Assembly: GCA_963826055.1 (NCBI GenBank)
Contig: CAWGVO010000021.1
Span: forward strand, 46,940 to 110,939
DNA from: JBBDMC01 sp963826055
GTDB lineage: Bacteria > Pseudomonadota > Alphaproteobacteria > Rhizobiales > Kaistiaceae
Direction of reading: 5' to 3'
Length of the DNA: 64,000 bases
Of this stretch, positions 19,145 to 27,841 are shown piece after piece; position 1 is the stretch's first letter; each line of letters opens with the position of its first letter. The notes under the pieces are model-generated. The model was given only the letters and a program-made list of their open reading frames with translations. It did not search any database and was not told the origin of the DNA. The position numbers were made by a program, and so were the translations under genes.

Positions 19145-21040
19145 TGCATCAGCCGGGCGGGCACACGGCGCGGCGGGCGGCGCTCGGGCGCGACGGGTGT
19201 CTCCTCGAAGAGCTCGGCGAGCTTCTCGGTCATGGCGCCGGCGAGTTCCTCCGCGTCGACGATGGTGACGGCGCGGCGATAGTAGCGTGTCACGTCGTGG
19301 CCGATGCCGATGGCGATCAACTCCACCGGCGAGCGCGTCTCGATCTCCTCGATGACGTGGCGCAGGTGGCGCTCGAGATAGTTGCCGGCGTTGACCGACA
19401 GGGTGGAATCGTCGACCGGGGCGCCGTCGGAAATCATCATCAGGATCTTGCGCTGCTCGGGCCGGCCGACCAGCCGGCCGTGCGCCCACAGCAGCGCCTC
19501 GCCATCGATGTTCTCCTTCAGCAGCCCCTCGCGCATCATCAGGCCGAGGTTGCGGCGCGAGCGGCGCCACGGCGCATCGGCGGCCTTGTAGATGATGTGG
19601 CGGAGATCATTGAGGCGGCCCGGATTGGACGGCTTGCCGGCCTGCAACCAAGCCTCGCGGGACTGGCCGCCCTTCCAGGCGCGGGTGGTGAAGCCGAGAA
19701 TCTCGACCTTGACGCCGCAGCGCTCCAGCGTGCGGGCGAGGATGTCGGCGCAAGTCGCCGCAACCGTGATCGGCCGGCCGCGCATCGAGCCGGAATTGTC
19801 GAGCAGCAGCGTGACGATGGTGTCGCGGAACTCGGTGTCGCGCTCGGCCTTGAACGACAGGGCGTGCAACGGATCGATGACGACGCGCGACAGGCGGGCG
19901 GCGTCGAGGATGCCCTCTTCGAGGTCGAAGTCCCAGGCCCGGTTCTGTTGCGCCATCAGGCGGCGCTGGAGGCGGTTGGCGAGGCGGCCGACGGCGCCCT
20001 GGAGGTGGGCGAGCTGCTTGTCGAGGTAGGCGCGCAAGCGGTCGAGCTCGGCGGTGTCGCAGAGTTCCTCCGCCTTGACCGTCTCGTCGAAGCGGGTGGT
20101 GAACGCGCGGTAGTCGATGCCCGGCGGCAGGTTGGAGAACGGCGCATCGAGCCGGCGGGCGTCGCCGGCATCGACCGAGTCGGCCATCTCGGAGTCGTCG
20201 AGCAGCTGCTCGCTTTCGCCCTCGGTCGCCTCGCCCTCGCCGGCCTCGCCTTCGGAAGCGGAGGCCTCGATCTCCTCGTCGCCGGCGGCGGTGTCGCCGG
20301 CTGCCTCGTCGGAGGCGCCCTCGCCGTCGTCCTGGTCACCGGAATCGTCGCCCTCCTCGTCGTCGTCGCCGCTCTCGCTCCCCGGCTCGTCGGCCATGTC
20401 GAGGGCGGAGAGGATGTCGAGGACAGCGCCGGCGAAGCGGCCCTGCTCGTCGATGGCGCCGGTCAGGCGCGAGAGGTCGCCGCCGGCGCGGTCCTCGATG
20501 AAGTCGCGCCACAGGTCGACGATCTTCTGCGAGGCCGCCGGCGGCGCGTTGCCGGTGAGGCGCTCGCGCACCATGAGCGCGATGGCGTCCTCGAGCGGCG
20601 CCTCGGCGCGCTCGGTGACGGCCTGATAGTCGCTGCGGTGGTAGCGCTCCTCCAGCATGGCGGAGAGGTTTTCGGCAACACCGGCCATGCGGCGGGCGCC
20701 AAGGGCCTCGACCCGGGCCTGCTCGACGGCGTCGAAGACGGCGCGGGCGTTCTTGCCGCGCGGGGCGTTGGCGCGGTGGACGGCGGGGTCGTGGCAGGCG
20801 AGGCGCAGGGCGAGCGAAGTCGGCGACGCCGCGGGTGACGGCGACGTCCTTGCGGGTGAGCTTGCGCGGCGGTTCGGGCAGGCGCGCCTTGTTGGCCGAC
20901 AGCACGGGCCGGTCGGCGGCGAAGGAGACCTCAAGGTCCGGCTTGCCGGCGATCGCCTTGAGGCAGCCGGTGACCGCCCGCTTGAACGGTTCGGCGGGGC
21001 TCTCGGCGGGCCTCGTGCGCGGGGTTTCGTTGGAAGCCAT
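19141..21040 (-). CDS. cobT: Cobaltochelatase subunit CobT, one frame break
   Basis: CobT is the large subunit of the aerobic cobaltochelatase CobNST, which inserts cobalt into hydrogenobyrinic acid a,c-diamide. The C-terminal von Willebrand-type domain has the MIDAS motif DNSGSMRGRP, and a long acidic Glu/Asp-rich linker precedes it. The first 73 or so residues (MASNETPRT to VTRGVAD) lie in one frame, and the rest (LALRLACHDPAVHR onward) in another. The break is near 20817, where one extra base restores the family sequence when removed, giving about 632 residues, the normal length. Confidence 0.9.
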
Positions 21041-21061
21041 GTCGCGTCGTTCTCGATCGAC

Positions 21062-21991
21062 CTAGCGCGGGGGTGGACGCAAACCCGCCGGGCGCGGGTG
21101 CGGCGGGGTCGCGGCCGGTGTGCCGCGGAAGCAGCCCACCGTATATGGGTATTCGCGCGTCAGCACGTAGTGATAGAGGCTGACGATCTCGCCGTCCCAC
21201 GCGACGGAGCTGACGCGACCGTGGCAGGCGTCGAGGTCGGCGTCGGTCAGCTCACGGCCGCCCGCATCGTACATGCTGTAGATGCCGAAGCCGTCGAGAG
21301 CGTAACCGATCAGGGTCTCCGGTTCGGTCTCGCCGGGCAGGCAAGGGCTCGGCCCGTGATAGTGGTACTCGCCGCGCATCTGGGGATGGCCGCTGCACAG
21401 GTCCTGAACCTCGTGAGCGACGGCGTCGCGGCCGGCGTCATCGAGGGCGTTGTAGATGGCGACGCCGTTAAGGGCGACCCCGATCATTCCCATGGGCACG
21501 CAAGAGGGCGCGGATGCCATCTGCGGGTTGGCGGGGAGCGTCAGCATGACGTTTTGCGCGCGAATGCTGTTGGGATTGCGGTCGATGAGGAAGGCAGGAT
21601 CGTCGCGCGCCACCGGGAAGGTGCCGGTGGGCGTGCCGACGGGCAGGCCGTTGCCCTGGACGATGCGTTCCACCACGCGGGCGTCGTCACGCCGGGTAAT
21701 GGAGAACTCCGCATCCGGCCAGGTGACGCGGCCCTCGACCGTCGTCTTCCCGGTGAGGTCCCAGGTGTCGCCGTGAATCCATGGCCCGGCATGCTGGGCG
21801 CCGCCGCCACGGAACGCGGTCATGCAGGACATCACGTAACCTTGTCGGGCACCGCTCGCGACCTTGCCGTCGCCGAGGGGCAGATGGTGGACGTCGAGAA
21901 CGTCGGTGCGGGCCTCGATCGCCGCGGCCGACGTCAGCCCGCCGAGGCAGATCGACAGGGCGGCAAGGGCAGCGCTGACGGAGACGCGCAC
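21062..21991 (-). CDS. YHYH domain-containing secreted protein
   Basis: About 309 residues with a signal peptide (VSVSAALAALSICLGGLTS, cleavage before AIEARTD) and a YHYH domain marked by GEYHYHGPSPC, flanked by IGVALNGVAIYNALDDAGRD and LIGYALDGFGIYSM. GTG at 21991 is the likely start, 8 bp after cobS ends. YHYH proteins are secreted and of unknown activity, with conserved His residues suggesting metal binding. Its place between cobS and cobT, which are normally adjacent, is unusual. Spacing to both neighbours is tight, so it is probably co-transcribed with the chelatase genes. Confidence 0.82.
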   Translation of the reverse strand: MRVSVSAALAALSICLGGLTSAAAIEARTDVLDVHHLPLGDGKVASGARQGYVMSCMTAFRGGGAQHAGPWIHGDTWDLTGKTTVEGRVTWPDAEFSITRRDDARVVERIVQGNGLPVGTPTGTFPVARDDPAFLIDRNPNSIRAQNVMLTLPANPQMASAPSCVPMGMIGVALNGVAIYNALDDAGRDAVAHEVQDLCSGHPQMRGEYHYHGPSPCLPGETEPETLIGYALDGFGIYSMYDAGGRELTDADLDACHGRVSSVAWDGEIVSLYHYVLTREYPYTVGCFRGTPAATPPHPRPAGLRPPPR

Positions 21992-21999
21992 GGTGCGCC

Positions 22000-22986
22000 T
22001 CAGCTCATCACCACGTTTGCCGTCGACTCCGGGAGCTCGGCGTTGAAGGCGCGCTGGTAGAACTCGGCGACCAGGGCACGCTCCAGCTCGTCGCACTTGT
22101 TGACGAAGGTGACGCGGAAGGCGAAGCCGATATCGCCGAAGATCTCGGCGTTCTCCGCCCAGGTGATCACCGTGCGCGGACTCATCACGGTCGACAGGTC
22201 GCCATTGATGAAGGCGTTCCGCGTCATGTCGGCGACGCGGACCATCCTGGCGATGATGGCGCGCCCCTTCTCGTCGCGATACTTCGGCGCCTTGGCGGCG
22301 ACGATCTCGACCTCCTCGTCGTGCGGCAGGTAGTTGAGCGTGGTGACGATCGACCAGCGGTCCATCTGGCCCTGGTTGATCTGCTGGGTGCCGTGATAGA
22401 GGCCGGAGGTATCGCCGAGGCCGACGGTGTTGGCGGTGGCGAACAGCCGGAAGGCCGGATGGGGGCGGATGACCTCGTTCTGGTCGAGCAGCGTCAGGCG
22501 GCCCTGCACCTCCAGCACGCGCTGGATGACGAACATCACGTCGGGGCGGCCGGCGTCGTATTCGTCGAAGCAGAGCGCGATGTTGTGCTTCAGCGCCCAC
22601 GGCAGGATGCCGTCGCGGAACTCGGTCACCTGGGCGCCGTCGCGGATGACGATGGCGTCCTTGCCGACGAGGTCGATACGGCTGATGTGGCTGTCGAGAT
22701 TGACGCGCACCATCGGCCAGTTGAGGCGGGCGGCGACCTGCTCGATGTGGGTCGACTTGCCGGTGCCGTGGTAGCCGGCGACGAGGACGCGGCGGTTGCG
22801 GGCGAAGCCGGCGAGGATGGCGAGCGTCGTCTGGCGGTCGAAACGATAATCGGGGTCGAAATCGGGGACGTGCTCGTCGGCCTCGGAATAGGCCGGGACC
22901 TCCAGGTCGGTGTCGATGCCGAACACCTGACGCACGGAGATCTTCATGTCGGGCAGGGGAGCCGTTTCCAGGGCGGCTGTGGTCAT
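22000..22986 (-). CDS. cobS: Cobaltochelatase subunit CobS
   Basis: A 328-residue AAA+ ATPase subunit of the cobaltochelatase. The N-terminus (MKISVRQVFGIDTDLEVPAY) and Walker A (GYHGTGKSTH) are typical, with Walker B in ALCFDEYDAGRPDVMFVI and a sensor stretch RLFATANTVGLGDTSG. It works with CobT as an ATP-driven chaperone ring for CobN in the cytoplasm during B12 synthesis. It is the first gene of the cobS-YHYH-cobT-phytase run. Confidence 0.95.
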   Translation of the reverse strand: MTTAALETAPLPDMKISVRQVFGIDTDLEVPAYSEADEHVPDFDPDYRFDRQTTLAILAGFARNRRVLVAGYHGTGKSTHIEQVAARLNWPMVRVNLDSHISRIDLVGKDAIVIRDGAQVTEFRDGILPWALKHNIALCFDEYDAGRPDVMFVIQRVLEVQGRLTLLDQNEVIRPHPAFRLFATANTVGLGDTSGLYHGTQQINQGQMDRWSIVTTLNYLPHDEEVEIVAAKAPKYRDEKGRAIIARMVRVADMTRNAFINGDLSTVMSPRTVITWAENAEIFGDIGFAFRVTFVNKCDELERALVAEFYQRAFNAELPESTANVVMS

Positions 22987-23057
22987 TGGTCCTCCGTCGC
23001 GCTCGTGCGATTTCGCTTTACTCTGACTGGCGAAATCGCCCTAGCTCTTTTTTCTCC

Positions 23058-23106
23058 GCAATTCCGGACGGAAAACCGGTACCCACTTTTCCTGGAATTG
23101 CTCTAG
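23058..23106. repeat. REP-like intergenic palindrome, copy 1
   Basis: The sequence begins GCAATTCCGGACGGAAAA and ends TTTTCCTGGAATTGC, forming an imperfect palindrome. A second copy lies at 33408-33451 with the same ends and a variant centre. It sits between dnaJ and cobS, both on the minus strand, and may act as an attenuator or mRNA-stabilising hairpin. Confidence 0.7.
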
Positions 23107-23160
23107 TGCGACGCATATTTCGTGGATTTCCGCGTCCCGTAAGAGACGCGTGAGGCGGTC

Positions 23161-23775
23161 TTAGCAGAAACCGACAGACCTCAGGTAGTGGTAAGCCTGG
23201 ATGATCTGTCGCAGGCGATCCTCCGAAGAGCGGTCGCCGCCGTTGGCGTCGGGATGCAACAGCTTCACCAGCGACTTGTAGCGCGCCTTGATTTCGGCGG
23301 CGGTCTCGTGGCCGTCGAGGTCGAGGACGCGGAACGAGCGCTCCTCGAGCTGCCGCAGCGGGCGCTTCTCCGGCTCCGGCGCGGATTCGGCGCGGTGGAA
23401 GCCGCCGCCGAAGATGCCGAAGGGGTCGGTGAAGGCGGCCGACCAGGCCTGGCGGGGGCCGAAGCGGGCCTCGTCCTTGGCGTGGTCGACGCCGATCGTC
23501 CAGGTGGGGCGATGGCCGGTGGCGGCGGAGCGCTGGTAGGCGGCGACGTCGTCGTCGGGCATGCCCGCGAAATAGTTGTAGGTCTTGTTGTATTCGCGCA
23601 CGTGGTCGAGGCAGAAATTGTGGTATTCGCCCTCGCGCAGCCGCCCCTTGGGGGCGCGGTAGCCGCCGGCGGCGGCGCAGCCGTGCCATTCGCACGGGGG
23701 CGCCCGGTGGTCCTCGACCTTCTCGCCGTCCGGCTTGATGCGGATGCGGTCGAAATATTTTGAGTTCAGATTCAT
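23161..23775 (-). CDS. J-domain co-chaperone protein
   Basis: A 204-residue protein with an unusual layout. The J domain is C-terminal (about 135-204), with the essential HPD in LLHPDANGGD. The N-terminal half is a Cys-containing region (CEWHGCAAAGGYRAPKGR, NFCLDHVREYNKTYNYF) that resembles a small zinc-binding module. It presumably stimulates the ATPase of an Hsp70. This J protein next to cobS and divergent from bolA is a standard rhizobial arrangement. Confidence 0.9.
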   Translation of the reverse strand: MNLNSKYFDRIRIKPDGEKVEDHRAPPCEWHGCAAAGGYRAPKGRLREGEYHNFCLDHVREYNKTYNYFAGMPDDDVAAYQRSAATGHRPTWTIGVDHAKDEARFGPRQAWSAAFTDPFGIFGGGFHRAESAPEPEKRPLRQLEERSFRVLDLDGHETAAEIKARYKSLVKLLHPDANGGDRSSEDRLRQIIQAYHYLRSVGFC

Positions 23776-23847
23776 AGGCGGATTATGGTCGCCACGCTCG
23801 CCGCCGACAAGGCGTGCGACCGCCGGAAAAACAGCGGATTCGACGCG

Positions 23848-24120
23848 ATGACGGTAGCCGATAGGATCAGGCAGAAGTTAACCGGGGCTTTTCACCCGGA
23901 GGCCCTTGAGGTGGTGGACGAATCCCACCTGCACAAGGGGCACGCCGGCGCCCGGCCCGGCGGGGAAAGTCACTTCCGGGTGAGGATCACGGCGGCGGCG
24001 TTCGCCGGCGTCGGCCGGGTCGCCGCCCACCGCATGATCTACGACGCGCTGGGCGAGGAGATCGCCGGGGGCGTCCACGCGCTCGCTATCGAGGCAAGGG
24101 CACCAGCGGCACCTGCATGA
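23848..24120 (+). CDS. bolA: BolA family protein
   Basis: A 90-residue BolA-type protein (TVADRIRQKLTGAF, LEVVDESHLHKGHAG, SHFRVRITAAAFAGVGRVAA). The conserved invariant His and the FxGxxxxxRH-like motif (FAGVGRVAAHRMIYDAL) are present. BolA proteins pair with monothiol glutaredoxins in iron-sulfur trafficking. The ATG at 23848 fits the family start; an in-frame ATG at 23785 adds an unconserved leader. Confidence 0.9.
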   Translation: MTVADRIRQKLTGAFHPEALEVVDESHLHKGHAGARPGGESHFRVRITAAAFAGVGRVAAHRMIYDALGEEIAGGVHALAIEARAPAAPA

Positions 24121-24145
24121 CCCGGCCCGTGTCCGGACGCGTCGA

Positions 24146-24829
24146 TCAGGCGGGAGCCGCGGCGGCTTTCCGGCGCCAGCCGTACAGGCCCAGAGCGCCG
24201 AGGCCGGTGGCGAACAGCGGAAGTCCCGCGGGAAGGGGAACGTCTGTGGGTGTCGTGATAAACCCGGTAATAAGGCCCCTGTAGTCGGTCGACACGTCTC
24301 CGTTGCTGAGATTGAACGCCCGGCTGGTCACCCCGCTGCTGTCCGCGTCAAACGAGCCCGTCCAGCCGTCGGTGGGGTTTCCGGTCACGATAGCGGTCAA
24401 CAGAAGATTGCCGAGCGTCGGGTCGTACGTGAACGTCGTACTGAACGGCAGCACAAGCTTGCCGTTCGCGGTGGCCGGGAGCGATCCGCTAAAGACCGTG
24501 GTGCTGCCATCGCCGATGTTGTCCGCCAGATTTGTGCTCAGGGCATTGACGGCCGTGGACGTATAAGAAAGGGAAATCGTGAACGTACCGGCTTCAGGGA
24601 TGGACGGTCTCGTTTCGTAGAAGACCAGCCCGTTGATCGGGATGGTCGAGGAGAACGCCGCGGCACTGTACACCTGCTGATATTCGCTGCCGAAGTAGCA
24701 GACGAACGGATAGCAATTGGTGTCAGCACCGGTGCCGACGACCACCGTTGTCGCGCTGGCGTCCCCGCAAAATCCGGTGATTGCCGCGAGCGCCATGACG
24801 ACGACCGCGGCCATTCCTGTCCATTTCAT
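24146..24829 (-). CDS. VPLPA-CTERM sorting-signal surface protein
   Basis: A 227-residue secreted protein. The signal peptide ends near DASA-TTVV. The C-terminus has the tripartite sorting signal: VPLPAGLPLF, a short hydrophobic helix (ATGLGALGLYGW) and a basic RRK tail. This marks it as a probable exosortase substrate. The body is Ser/Thr/Gly-rich and predicted beta-rich, with no recognised enzymatic motif. The two Cys in NCYPFVCYF are close enough to form a disulfide. No exosortase gene lies in this window. Such proteins usually go to extracellular polysaccharide or the cell surface. Confidence 0.8.
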   Translation of the reverse strand: MKWTGMAAVVVMALAAITGFCGDASATTVVVGTGADTNCYPFVCYFGSEYQQVYSAAAFSSTIPINGLVFYETRPSIPEAGTFTISLSYTSTAVNALSTNLADNIGDGSTTVFSGSLPATANGKLVLPFSTTFTYDPTLGNLLLTAIVTGNPTDGWTGSFDADSSGVTSRAFNLSNGDVSTDYRGLITGFITTPTDVPLPAGLPLFATGLGALGLYGWRRKAAAAPA

Positions 24830-24943
24830 CCGGGGGTCCCCCCACCCTCATGCGCGCCCGGTTCAAGGGTAGGCAGCCAGGCAAGGGAGCGTCAACCCGA
24901 CCGGCGCATTTACGCAGTTCCCCGGCGCATCTGTCGCAGTCCG

Positions 24944-26098
24944 CTATCGAGGCAAAGGCACCACAACGCCCGAACTAGCGGCGGATTTTGCCGGCCGCTG
25001 CTGGTCGAGCCATTTCAGGTAAGCCTCGCGGTCGATGCCGGTGTCGTTGCGGGCGTGGAAATAGAGCCGCTCGGCGAGACGGCGCACGGGCGCCAGACCC
25101 AGCGACATGTCGAGCACGAAATTCGGCGGCGTCAGGTCGAGGGCGGTGCGGAGCGCGCGCTTGGCGCGGAACTTCGGCACCTCGCGCGCCAGCACCGTCT
25201 CCGGCGCCGGCCCGCCGCACATCAGATGGTCGGCGATCAGGGAGGCGGCGCGGCGGCCGAACTTGAAGGCGAGGCGGATGCCGCCGCCGGTCATGGGCGA
25301 GACCCAGCCGGCGGCGTCGCCGACGAGAAGGACGCCGGGCGCGCCGATCAGTTGCAGCGGCCCGCCGCAGGGAATGAGGCCGCTGCGGCGGCCGACGACG
25401 CGCATGCGGCTCCAGCCGAACTTCGCCTCGGTGTGGGACAGGAAGGCGGCGAGGTCGGGCTTGCGGCCGTTGCCGACGGCGAGGCCGAGCTGGATGACGC
25501 TCGGGCCCGGCGCGGCCCAGCCGATGTAGCCCGGCGCGCGGCGCGAATCGACGAAGCAGTGGAGGAAGCGCGGGTCGATGGCGTCGTCGGCCTCGAGCTC
25601 GACCTCGAGGCCGGTGAGGAAGCGCCGGTTGCGGTCGAGGCCGAACGCCTCGGCGACGCGCGAGCGGGCGCCGTCGGCGCCGACCAGCATGCGCGCGGTC
25701 ATGTCGATGCCGGCAAGGCGGATGCGGCCGCGCTCGCGCGTGGCGCCCTCGAAGCGGGTGCCGCAAAGGATGACGGCGCCGGCCTCGCGCGCCTCCTTCG
25801 CCATCCAGCGCAGAAGGCCCGCGGTCTCGGTGGTGAAGAAGGCGTAGCCCGGCGAGAAAAGGTCGATGCTCCTGAGGGCGGGCGTGTAGAGGCGCACGCC
25901 CGGCACCCGCCGGGTCAGGTGATGGGGGATGTCGATTTCCTCGATCGCCTCGCGCACCAGGATGCCGCTGGTGTGGACGCGGGCGCCGGGGTCGCGCTTG
26001 GCCTCGAGGACGGCGACGGAAAGCCCGCGCGAGGCGGCGGTTTTCGCGGCGGCGAGGCCGGCGAAGCTCGCGCCGACGATGACGAGGTCGAAATGCAT
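24944..26098 (-). CDS. Geranylgeranyl-reductase family FAD-dependent oxidoreductase
   Basis: A 384-residue flavoprotein. The N-terminal FAD motif is IVGASFAGLAAAKTAASRG, followed by VLEAKRDPGARVHTSG, and the second is LLVGDAAGWVSPMTGGGIRL. The PMTGGGI stretch is typical of the geranylgeranyl-reductase family. The role in this organism is unknown; possible substrates are polyprenyl chains or other lipid double bonds. No photosynthesis or hopanoid genes sit nearby. The same strand carries the VPLPA protein 114 bp downstream. Confidence 0.85.
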   Translation of the reverse strand: MHFDLVIVGASFAGLAAAKTAASRGLSVAVLEAKRDPGARVHTSGILVREAIEEIDIPHHLTRRVPGVRLYTPALRSIDLFSPGYAFFTTETAGLLRWMAKEAREAGAVILCGTRFEGATRERGRIRLAGIDMTARMLVGADGARSRVAEAFGLDRNRRFLTGLEVELEADDAIDPRFLHCFVDSRRAPGYIGWAAPGPSVIQLGLAVGNGRKPDLAAFLSHTEAKFGWSRMRVVGRRSGLIPCGGPLQLIGAPGVLLVGDAAGWVSPMTGGGIRLAFKFGRRAASLIADHLMCGGPAPETVLAREVPKFRAKRALRTALDLTPPNFVLDMSLGLAPVRRLAERLYFHARNDTGIDREAYLKWLDQQRPAKSAASSGVVVPLPR

Positions 26099-26172
26099 GG
26101 TCAGCCCCTCCGATTCAGCGGATGGCGGCGAGAATAGCCCCGAATGCGGCCGAAATCTGCCGCGGTCAGGAC

Positions 26173-26261
26173 AGGGCAGCCTTCACTCTGCGTAGGGGCG
26201 TCCCGACCCCTCCCCGAAATCGCGTTCCGCGATTTCGACCCTCCCGCAAGGGGAGGGTTGG
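26173..26261. repeat. Double-hairpin intergenic repeat, copy 1
   Basis: It contains GAAATCGCG/CGCGATTTC and CCCTCCC-GCAA-GGGGAGGG palindromes in tandem, preceded by CCTTCACTCTGCG. A close copy is at 26410-26499. It looks like a dispersed intergenic element. Confidence 0.75.
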
Positions 26262-26409
26262 CGCTGCTTCGCGTTCGCTGAGCGATCCGGCCGAGGTGAG
26301 CTTCATCCTCGGCTCCACCGAGATCGACGATGCCGGCACCTACACCAAGGTGCCGCACCCGGACGTGCGTATCGTCGGCTCCGCCGAAATCCGGGTGGCA
26401 GGGACTGGG

Positions 26410-26499
26410 GCAAAGCCCTCACTCTGCGCCAGTTGTGTCCCGACCCCTCCCCGAAATCGCGTTCCGCGATTTCTGACCCTCCCGCAAGGGGAGGGTTGG
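26410..26499. repeat. Double-hairpin intergenic repeat, copy 2
   Basis: It matches copy 1 (26173-26261) over both palindromes, with a one-base difference between them (TTTCTGACC versus TTTCGACC). Both are in the same orientation, as direct repeats with about 150 bases between them. Confidence 0.75.
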
Positions 26500-26539
26500 T
26501 GTGCCTGTCGTCCGCCGCGCTTACGTTGCAGCCGCGTCG

Positions 26540-27841
26540 TCAGGGGGTGCGGGGCGGCGGCTGTTCGGGCTTGAGGCGCGCCAGCGGCGTGATCCTAAGC
26601 GAAGTGATGCGGTTGCGGTTCTTGCGCAGCACCTGAAAACGGAAGCCGTGGAAGGTGAACGCCTGGCCGGTGTCGGGGATGATGCGCGCCTCGTGGATGA
26701 CGAGGCCGGCGATGGTGGTCGCTTCGTCGTCGGGAAGATGCCAGTCCATGGCGCGGTTGAGGTCGCGGATCGGCACCGACCCGTCGACGTTGACCGAGCC
26801 GTCCGGCTGCGGGCGGACGCCCTGCACGGCGACGTCGTGCTCGTCGGCGATGTCGCCGACGATCTCCTCGAGGATGTCCTCCAGGGTGACCAGGCCCTGC
26901 ACCTCGCCGTACTCGTCCACAACGAGGGCGAAATGGGACTTGCGCTTGAGGAAGGCGTTGAGCTGGTCGTTGACGCTGGTGGTGTCGGGGACGAACCACG
27001 GCTTGGTGGCGACCGAGCGCACGTCGATCTTCGAGGCGTCGCCGCCGACGGCGCGCATGAGCCTGAGGACGTCCTTGGTGTGGACGATGCCGACGATGTT
27101 TTCCGGCTGGCTCTCCCACAAGGGCATGCGGGTATAGGGGCTCGCCAGGATATCGTCGACGATCTTGTCGGACGGTTCGCCGGCGTTGATCGAACGCAGA
27201 TTGGTGCGGTGGACCATCACGTCGGAGACGTCGAGCTCGCTGAGGTCAAGGAGGCCGCCGAGGCGATCGCGCTCGGCCTTCACCACCACGCCCTCGGCAT
27301 GGAGGAGGTCGACCTGGCCGCGAATCTCGTCGGCGGCGGAGAGGACCGACTTCACCTTCGACGCGTCCAGCCCGGCGAGGCGCAGCACGCCCTGGACGAT
27401 GAACTGGACGGCGGTCACGACCGGCGAGAAGACGGCGACGACGACGCGCACCACCGGGGCGATGGCGCGGGAAACCCGGTCGGGGTTGTTGATCGCCAGC
27501 GTCTTCGGCAGCACCTCGCCGAAAACCAGCACGATAAACGTCATCACCAGCGTGGCGTAGGCGACGCCGGCCTGGCCGAACAGGGCAAGGAAGAAGGCGG
27601 TGGCGAGCGCCGAGGCGAGGATGTTGACCAGGTTGTTGCCGAGGAGGAGGGCGCCGATCAGGCGCTCGCGATCCTGGATCAGGCGGCCGACCAGACCGGC
27701 GCGGCGGTCGCCCGATTTCTCCATCTGCAGCATGCGCGCCCTGGAGGCGGCGGTCAGCGCCGTCTCCGAGCCCGAGAAGAATGCCGAGACGATGATGAGA
27801 AGGGGGATCGCCGCGGCCATCAGCCACAGGAGCGTCGTCAT
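26540..27841 (-). CDS. HlyC/CorC family transporter (CNNM-CBS protein)
   Basis: A 433-residue membrane protein. Residues 1-180 are the DUF21/CNNM domain with about four hydrophobic helices (LLWLMAAAIPLLIIVSAFFS, LIGALLLGNNLVNILASALA). Two CBS domains follow (VMVHRTNLRSI, VVDEYGEVQGLVTLEDILEE), then a CorC_HlyC domain. Members are linked to magnesium or cobalt efflux. The ATG overlaps the aroB stop by four bases (ATGA), so it is translationally coupled to aroB, as in many rhizobia. Confidence 0.92.
   Translation of the reverse strand: MTTLLWLMAAAIPLLIIVSAFFSGSETALTAASRARMLQMEKSGDRRAGLVGRLIQDRERLIGALLLGNNLVNILASALATAFFLALFGQAGVAYATLVMTFIVLVFGEVLPKTLAINNPDRVSRAIAPVVRVVVAVFSPVVTAVQFIVQGVLRLAGLDASKVKSVLSAADEIRGQVDLLHAEGVVVKAERDRLGGLLDLSELDVSDVMVHRTNLRSINAGEPSDKIVDDILASPYTRMPLWESQPENIVGIVHTKDVLRLMRAVGGDASKIDVRSVATKPWFVPDTTSVNDQLNAFLKRKSHFALVVDEYGEVQGLVTLEDILEEIVGDIADEHDVAVQGVRPQPDGSVNVDGSVPIRDLNRAMDWHLPDDEATTIAGLVIHEARIIPDTGQAFTFHGFRFQVLRKNRNRITSLRITPLARLKPEQPPPRTP

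Larger units (their letters stand above)
26099..26539. other. Gene-free region bearing a repeat pair
   Basis: About 440 bases between the flavoprotein and the CorC-like gene. It is bracketed by two copies of a hairpin repeat. The 148 bases between the copies have an open frame on the plus strand (about 26285-26420) but no start or ribosome binding site, and I recognise no product. Confidence 0.6.

Noticed and set aside
19135..20838. A 567-codon plus-strand open frame over cobT
   Set aside because: Same antisense artefact. The acidic linker of CobT gives a hydrophobic-looking mirror (runs of Leu and Val) that could be mistaken for a membrane protein.
26285..26420. A small protein gene between the two double-hairpin repeats
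   Set aside because: The frame is open but has no start codon with a ribosome binding site and no recognisable product; it runs on into the repeat.
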